DNA from: Rhodoferax sp. AJA081-3
Lineage (GTDB): Bacteria; Pseudomonadota; Gammaproteobacteria; Burkholderiales; Burkholderiaceae_C
Assembly: GCF_017798165.1 (NCBI RefSeq)
Contig: NZ_CP059068.1
Location: forward strand, 2,976,001-3,040,000
Length of the DNA: 64,000 bases
Direction of reading: 5' to 3'
Positions 61,801-64,000 of the stretch are shown piece by piece; the stretch's first letter is position 1; every line of letters begins with the position of its first letter. The notes under the pieces are model-generated. The model did not search any database and had not been told where the DNA came from. It worked only from the letters and a program-made list of their open reading frames with translations. The translations under genes and the position numbers were made by a program.

Positions 61801-62492
61801 CCAAGGCAACCACCCTTTCCAATGCGGGGGTCACGACCAATATGACAGGCAACACCATAGCAGCTAACGCATTTGCCGCCGGTGTTGGCACTGCCAACGG
61901 TGTACGGTTTACGTTCCCCGTTGCCACCACCGCGCCGGTAGCCTTGGCCCTGAGGGCGGTGGATACTGAAGCGGTGAGCTCTCTCGGCTTTACCGAGGGC
62001 ATTGCCAACATCCGCAGTGGAAGGCTGCAGTTGCAAAACGCTTACGGTTCAGAGTTCCTTGCTTTGCCCATCCCCATTGCGATCCAGTTCTGGAACGGCG
62101 GCTGGCAGCCCAACTTGGCAGACACCTGTACCGTCATACCGGCATCCGCATTCTCCTGGCAGTTCCCGGCAGGCGCAGCGCCCCGCCCCAACAACCTTGC
62201 GGCTTGTGAATCCCGGATTACAGTCGGCGGGGCAGCGCCTTCCTATACGCTGACGCTCAGCGCGCCCGGGGCAGCCAATGCCGGTTGGGCGGACCTGACC
62301 CTGAACCTCGGTGCCACTGCACTGGCCGCCAATAGCCAATGTACGGTGGTCGGCGGCCCGGGCGCGACGGATGTGCCTACCAACATGCCCTGGCTGCAAT
62401 TCAACTGGACCGGCGCCGTGGGCAACCCGCGCGCCCGAGCTACCTTTGGTTCATTCAGAAGCCCCCTCATTTACCGCCGCGAGAACTATTGA
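58890..62492 (+). CDS. mshQ: MSHA biogenesis protein MshQ, large exported adhesin-like protein
   Basis: 1200 residues. Signal peptide (IRWFTLLLWALLGLAVAPVQA, cleaved near residue 31). An N-terminal DUF/beta domain (FAYDTPSGAATSVVWHNSSPAP), a LamG/concanavalin-like domain around residues 270-490 (AEYRFDEGSW...DEVYTYAVDINATQ), then a DUF6701-type C-terminal half rich in Thr/Ala with several Cys. It is exported and likely at the cell surface or pilus tip, where it could bind sugars. TCTGGAGA precedes the ATG at 58890. It is the last of the mshC-D-O-P-Q run. Confidence 0.9.
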   Translation: MHQARPYFQSLIRWFTLLLWALLGLAVAPVQAQTYAYRADTFAYDTPSGAATSVVWHNSSPAPACTGYPDGDDDWADIPFPAGFNFRFGGVAYSSVRVYSNGILAFPTDVSGFHRDYTSQALPITAAPGAYGGCVNAVPQRLMLVYWLDIVAGTANGTAGASVRYEMLGTAPNRRFVISWVNVKLYNTTTRYNFQVVLMESTAGVNGNFKYQYTTGSSTGANAAVGVQLTTTDFTQYAFNQNFIDTTLGTAILWYPANQLAAKSAEYRFDEGSWSGAAGEVKDTSGNLQHASLVTTNVANIAGGRLCRGATFTNNTSNATRDAVATPIVPANQGSVDFWFRSNNAWNTSDAMLLDATTVAARPFFLLKRSTGALRFSVTDSAGTVHTANTTTNYTFAASTWQHIAVSWSLKAGTNQTVLQIMVNGVLAATTGTTPFRTTSTGTIATLSTLYVGDNRTSGITPTGGSPNGANGTIDEVYTYAVDINATQAAADMALTRPSCTSLDHFHIVHDGAASSCTAPGEITIEAHDASHALFSLAGTSMNLTTTPARGTWSNVAGGAVNSLTAIGAGTGTATYTFANESSVTFGLSDNLTGALNINVTSGSITEHSGTASACVAADYTTGTTCDASRNFVCAVPFGFNCVESGATALTGRLFTKLAGAAFSFDVVALKDADSNGTADSVETLYASDNDKNVTVELVDGSGATACAARTPISPAVSQTLTFTKLGQPTDLGRKSSAAMTVTRAYPDLRCRVTDANQVPSVVGCSTDNFAVRPSAVTLVTSATAAAPSSTALPTIRAGANFTVQATTSPSASYAGSLARDATKHSAQTTAQDSTQAAGGAIGVLTPAALVANAAATNATYTEVGYLYLAPGAYRDDSYTAVDSGGGDCVTSTVSDANLADTLSGGKYGCSIGNKTTVSLGRFIPDHFDTVVTQGCVAGAFTYSAQPFTVVATARNTAGGVTQNYAGNFFAKATTLSNAGVTTNMTGNTIAANAFAAGVGTANGVRFTFPVATTAPVALALRAVDTEAVSSLGFTEGIANIRSGRLQLQNAYGSEFLALPIPIAIQFWNGGWQPNLADTCTVIPASAFSWQFPAGAAPRPNNLAACESRITVGGAAPSYTLTLSAPGAANAGWADLTLNLGATALAANSQCTVVGGPGATDVPTNMPWLQFNWTGAVGNPRARATFGSFRSPLIYRRENY

Positions 62493-62548
62493 CGCAAATT
62501 GGCATCGAATTCTTGTGCCATCGCGCCAAAGCGGCTCAATCAGTGACA

Positions 62549-62590
62549 TGATTGCGCAAGTAGCTATTAAAATGAGAGCAAATTTCAATG
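62549..62590 (-). repeat. Interspersed repeat fragment (TTTTAATAGCTACTTGCGC type)
   Basis: Reverse strand TTTGCTCTCATTTTAATAGC, TACTTGCGC. Resembles the 5' half of the GGGGGCTAG-type repeat; the 3' half is not present. It is in the 166-bp gap between mshQ and mshI. Confidence 0.4.
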
Positions 62591-62658
62591 GGCATGCCAA
62601 ACATGATTGAAGCAATGCGAACGAACAACCGCACCAGCCCGCAGGAGCGCGCGTAAGC

Positions 62659-63714
62659 ATGCGCTGGCCCTGGAAACGCAAGTCCTCTCAAGATCAGCTA
62701 GTCGTATCCTGGTCTGCAGGGACATTTGCGTTTGTTCGGGCGCGTGCCGGGGCCGATGGTGTGTTTGCACTGCAGCAAATGGGCATAGAGCGCCAGGGTG
62801 CCGACAGCAAAGAAGACTTTGTGCGGCGCTTGCAGGCACTAGGGCTCAAGGGCTTGGCGGCGCATTCCATGCTGCGCCCCGAACAATACCAATTGCTGCA
62901 AATAGATGCCCCGCCGGTTGCGCCAGAAGAGTTGCGTGCGGCCGCGCGATTTCAGATCCGTGAAATGGTCAATGTGCACATAGACGACATCACGCTGGAT
63001 GTCATGCAGGTCGGCGATGGACAACAAAAGGGCCCGAACAACCTGTTTGTCGTGGCCGCTAAAAACGAAGTGGTGCGCGAAGTAATCGCGCTGGGTGACG
63101 CCCTGAATTGGGAAATTTCCGTTATCGACATCCAGGAAACGGCACAACGCAATTTGCAAAGCGCACTCGCCCAGCAAGACGGGCGACTGGAACGTGCAGA
63201 TGCGGCGCTGCTCATTACCGATGAACTCCAGGCCGTGCTGACCATCAGCGCCAATGAGGAGTTGTTCTTCACCCGTCGGCTGGATTTGCCACAGGGTTTT
63301 TTGGGCATGCAGTGGGGGTCTACACACGATGTCGCCGCAGAGGGCATCCCTGATGGATTTACCCCAGTGAGTGAGTACGTGCCGGAATACGCGGGTGGTG
63401 GCAGTAACAGCGCGGCCACCAGCTCGGACCAGGGTGATGCCGAACGTATTCAGCGATTTGTTGTGGAGGTACAGCGGTCTTTGGACCTGTGGGACCGCAC
63501 CTGGTCCAGCATGCCATTGGGTGGCCTGCGCGTCTATGCCGGCGAGCGCTCGCCGGAACTGGCGACGTGGCTCAGCCGCGAATTGGGTCAAACCGTTTCT
63601 GCCATGAACCTGGGGGCATCCTTCCCGGGCCTGGACACCATGGCCCTGGCCGACCAGACCTATTGTTTGCCGCTGCTGGGGGTGTTGTTGCGCACCGAAT
63701 CCCGCAAGCTATAG
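62659..63714 (+). CDS. mshI: MSHA biogenesis protein MshI (PilM/GspL-like)
   Basis: 351 residues. MRWPWKRKS opens a cytoplasmic actin-like fold; DQLVVSWSAGTFAFVRA, ARFQIREMVNVHIDDITLDVMQ and NNLFVVAAKNEVVREVI match MshI. It should link the ATPase with the inner-membrane alignment proteins. AGGAG lies about 12 bp before the ATG. In Vibrio, mshI-J-K-L-M-N precede mshE; here mshI comes after mshQ, so the cluster order is inverted in blocks. Confidence 0.88.
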   Translation: MRWPWKRKSSQDQLVVSWSAGTFAFVRARAGADGVFALQQMGIERQGADSKEDFVRRLQALGLKGLAAHSMLRPEQYQLLQIDAPPVAPEELRAAARFQIREMVNVHIDDITLDVMQVGDGQQKGPNNLFVVAAKNEVVREVIALGDALNWEISVIDIQETAQRNLQSALAQQDGRLERADAALLITDELQAVLTISANEELFFTRRLDLPQGFLGMQWGSTHDVAAEGIPDGFTPVSEYVPEYAGGGSNSAATSSDQGDAERIQRFVVEVQRSLDLWDRTWSSMPLGGLRVYAGERSPELATWLSRELGQTVSAMNLGASFPGLDTMALADQTYCLPLLGVLLRTESRKL

Positions 63715-63753
63715 GCCCGCAAGCTCAGAGCCCGCACCTACGCACACGCCACC

Positions 63754-64000
63754 ATGCCCCAGCAAATAAACCTGTGTACGCCGATACTGCTGACGCAAAA
63801 GCGTTACTTTTCTGCGCACACCATGGCCATTGCGCTCGGCGTATTTCTGGTTTTGGGTGCGGCCTTGTGCGGTGCCTGGGTTTGGAATCTGGACCGCGCC
63901 AGCGCGTCCTATAAACAATCTCTCGCAAACCACGCGGTGGAGTTGACCAGTCTCAAGGCCGCCATCCAGCGCAGCCAGGCCAGTGCGGCGCCTGTGGACC
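63754..64000 (+). CDS. PilN/MshJ-like pilus assembly protein, N-terminal part (cut by window edge)
   Basis: 82 residues up to the window end. MPQQINLCTPILLTQKRYFSAHTMAIAL followed by one membrane span (GVFLVLGAALCGAWVW) and a coiled-coil start (SLANHAVELTSLKAAIQRSQ) is the PilN layout. It follows mshI by 39 bp and probably forms the inner-membrane alignment complex with it. Confidence 0.8.
   Translation, partial: MPQQINLCTPILLTQKRYFSAHTMAIALGVFLVLGAALCGAWVWNLDRASASYKQSLANHAVELTSLKAAIQRSQASAAPVD

Overview
The window is a high-GC chromosomal segment that reads as a betaproteobacterium of the order Burkholderiales, most likely Comamonadaceae (Rhodoferax-like). This is inferred from gene content: PreTA pyrimidine reductase, GTP-type PEP carboxykinase, a methionine synthase split into two genes, each behind an S-adenosylhomocysteine (SAH) riboswitch, and a large MSHA-type pilus cluster. 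It also rests on families of short interspersed repeats of a kind I recall from that family. No rRNA, tRNA, CRISPR array, prophage or intact insertion sequence was seen.

Layout. 1-1581: edge of a LysR gene, an atypical SDR and a DUF4287 protein. 1630-3881: a lower-GC islet with a ParDE-type toxin-antitoxin pair overlapping a small tyrosine-phosphatase gene, a perfect operator palindrome, and an AlbA_2 (Schlafen-type) protein. 3948-10483: reductive pyrimidine catabolism (PreT, PreA, dihydropyrimidinase, N-carbamoyl-beta-alanine hydrolase) with a LysR gene. 10627-14297: orphan receiver, glutaryl-CoA dehydrogenase and class III CoA-transferase, the last two separated by a ~413-bp palindromic element with perfect 80-bp arms. 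14463-24993: two tandem paralogous hybrid histidine kinases, Uup, and a cupredoxin-like protein with a GGDEF/EAL protein. 25021-29099: methylmalonate/malonate-semialdehyde dehydrogenase, a beta-alanine-type aminotransferase and a divergent LysR. 29122-34953: regulators, Usp, a secreted ATP-dependent DNA ligase (LigE type) and a metallophosphoesterase. 35043-43657: pckG, a small membrane protein, ilvA, a double-AAA ATPase and recQ. 44034-48912: split metH. 48947-64000: a DUF4124 protein and the MSHA-like pilus cluster (pilins, MshE, MshG, MshC/D/O/P/Q, MshI, start of a PilN/MshJ-like gene), with an O-antigen-ligase/PglL-like gene inserted antisense.

How the genes work together. The two loci at 3.9-9.5 kb and 25-28 kb give a nearly complete route from uracil/thymine through dihydropyrimidine, N-carbamoyl-beta-amino acid and beta-alanine to (methyl)malonate semialdehyde and acetyl/propionyl-CoA. 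No permease for it lies in the window. gcdH and the CoA-transferase form a glutarate-activation/oxidation pair. The metH halves must act together and probably respond to the same ligand. The pilus genes encode export ATPase, platform protein, major and minor pilins and an adhesin-like MshQ, and the PglL-like enzyme is a candidate pilin glycosyltransferase.

Four repeat classes stand out. (1) The 12585-12997 palindrome. (2) A hairpin element with a conserved GGTAAAGGAGGAG-type core and differing but self-complementary stems, three copies at 41.6-45.2 kb. (3) A ~50-bp element with a GGGGGCTAGAGGC end, present in intergenic DNA, at gene ends and inside coding sequences. (4) A ~75-bp element at 14306 and 28091.
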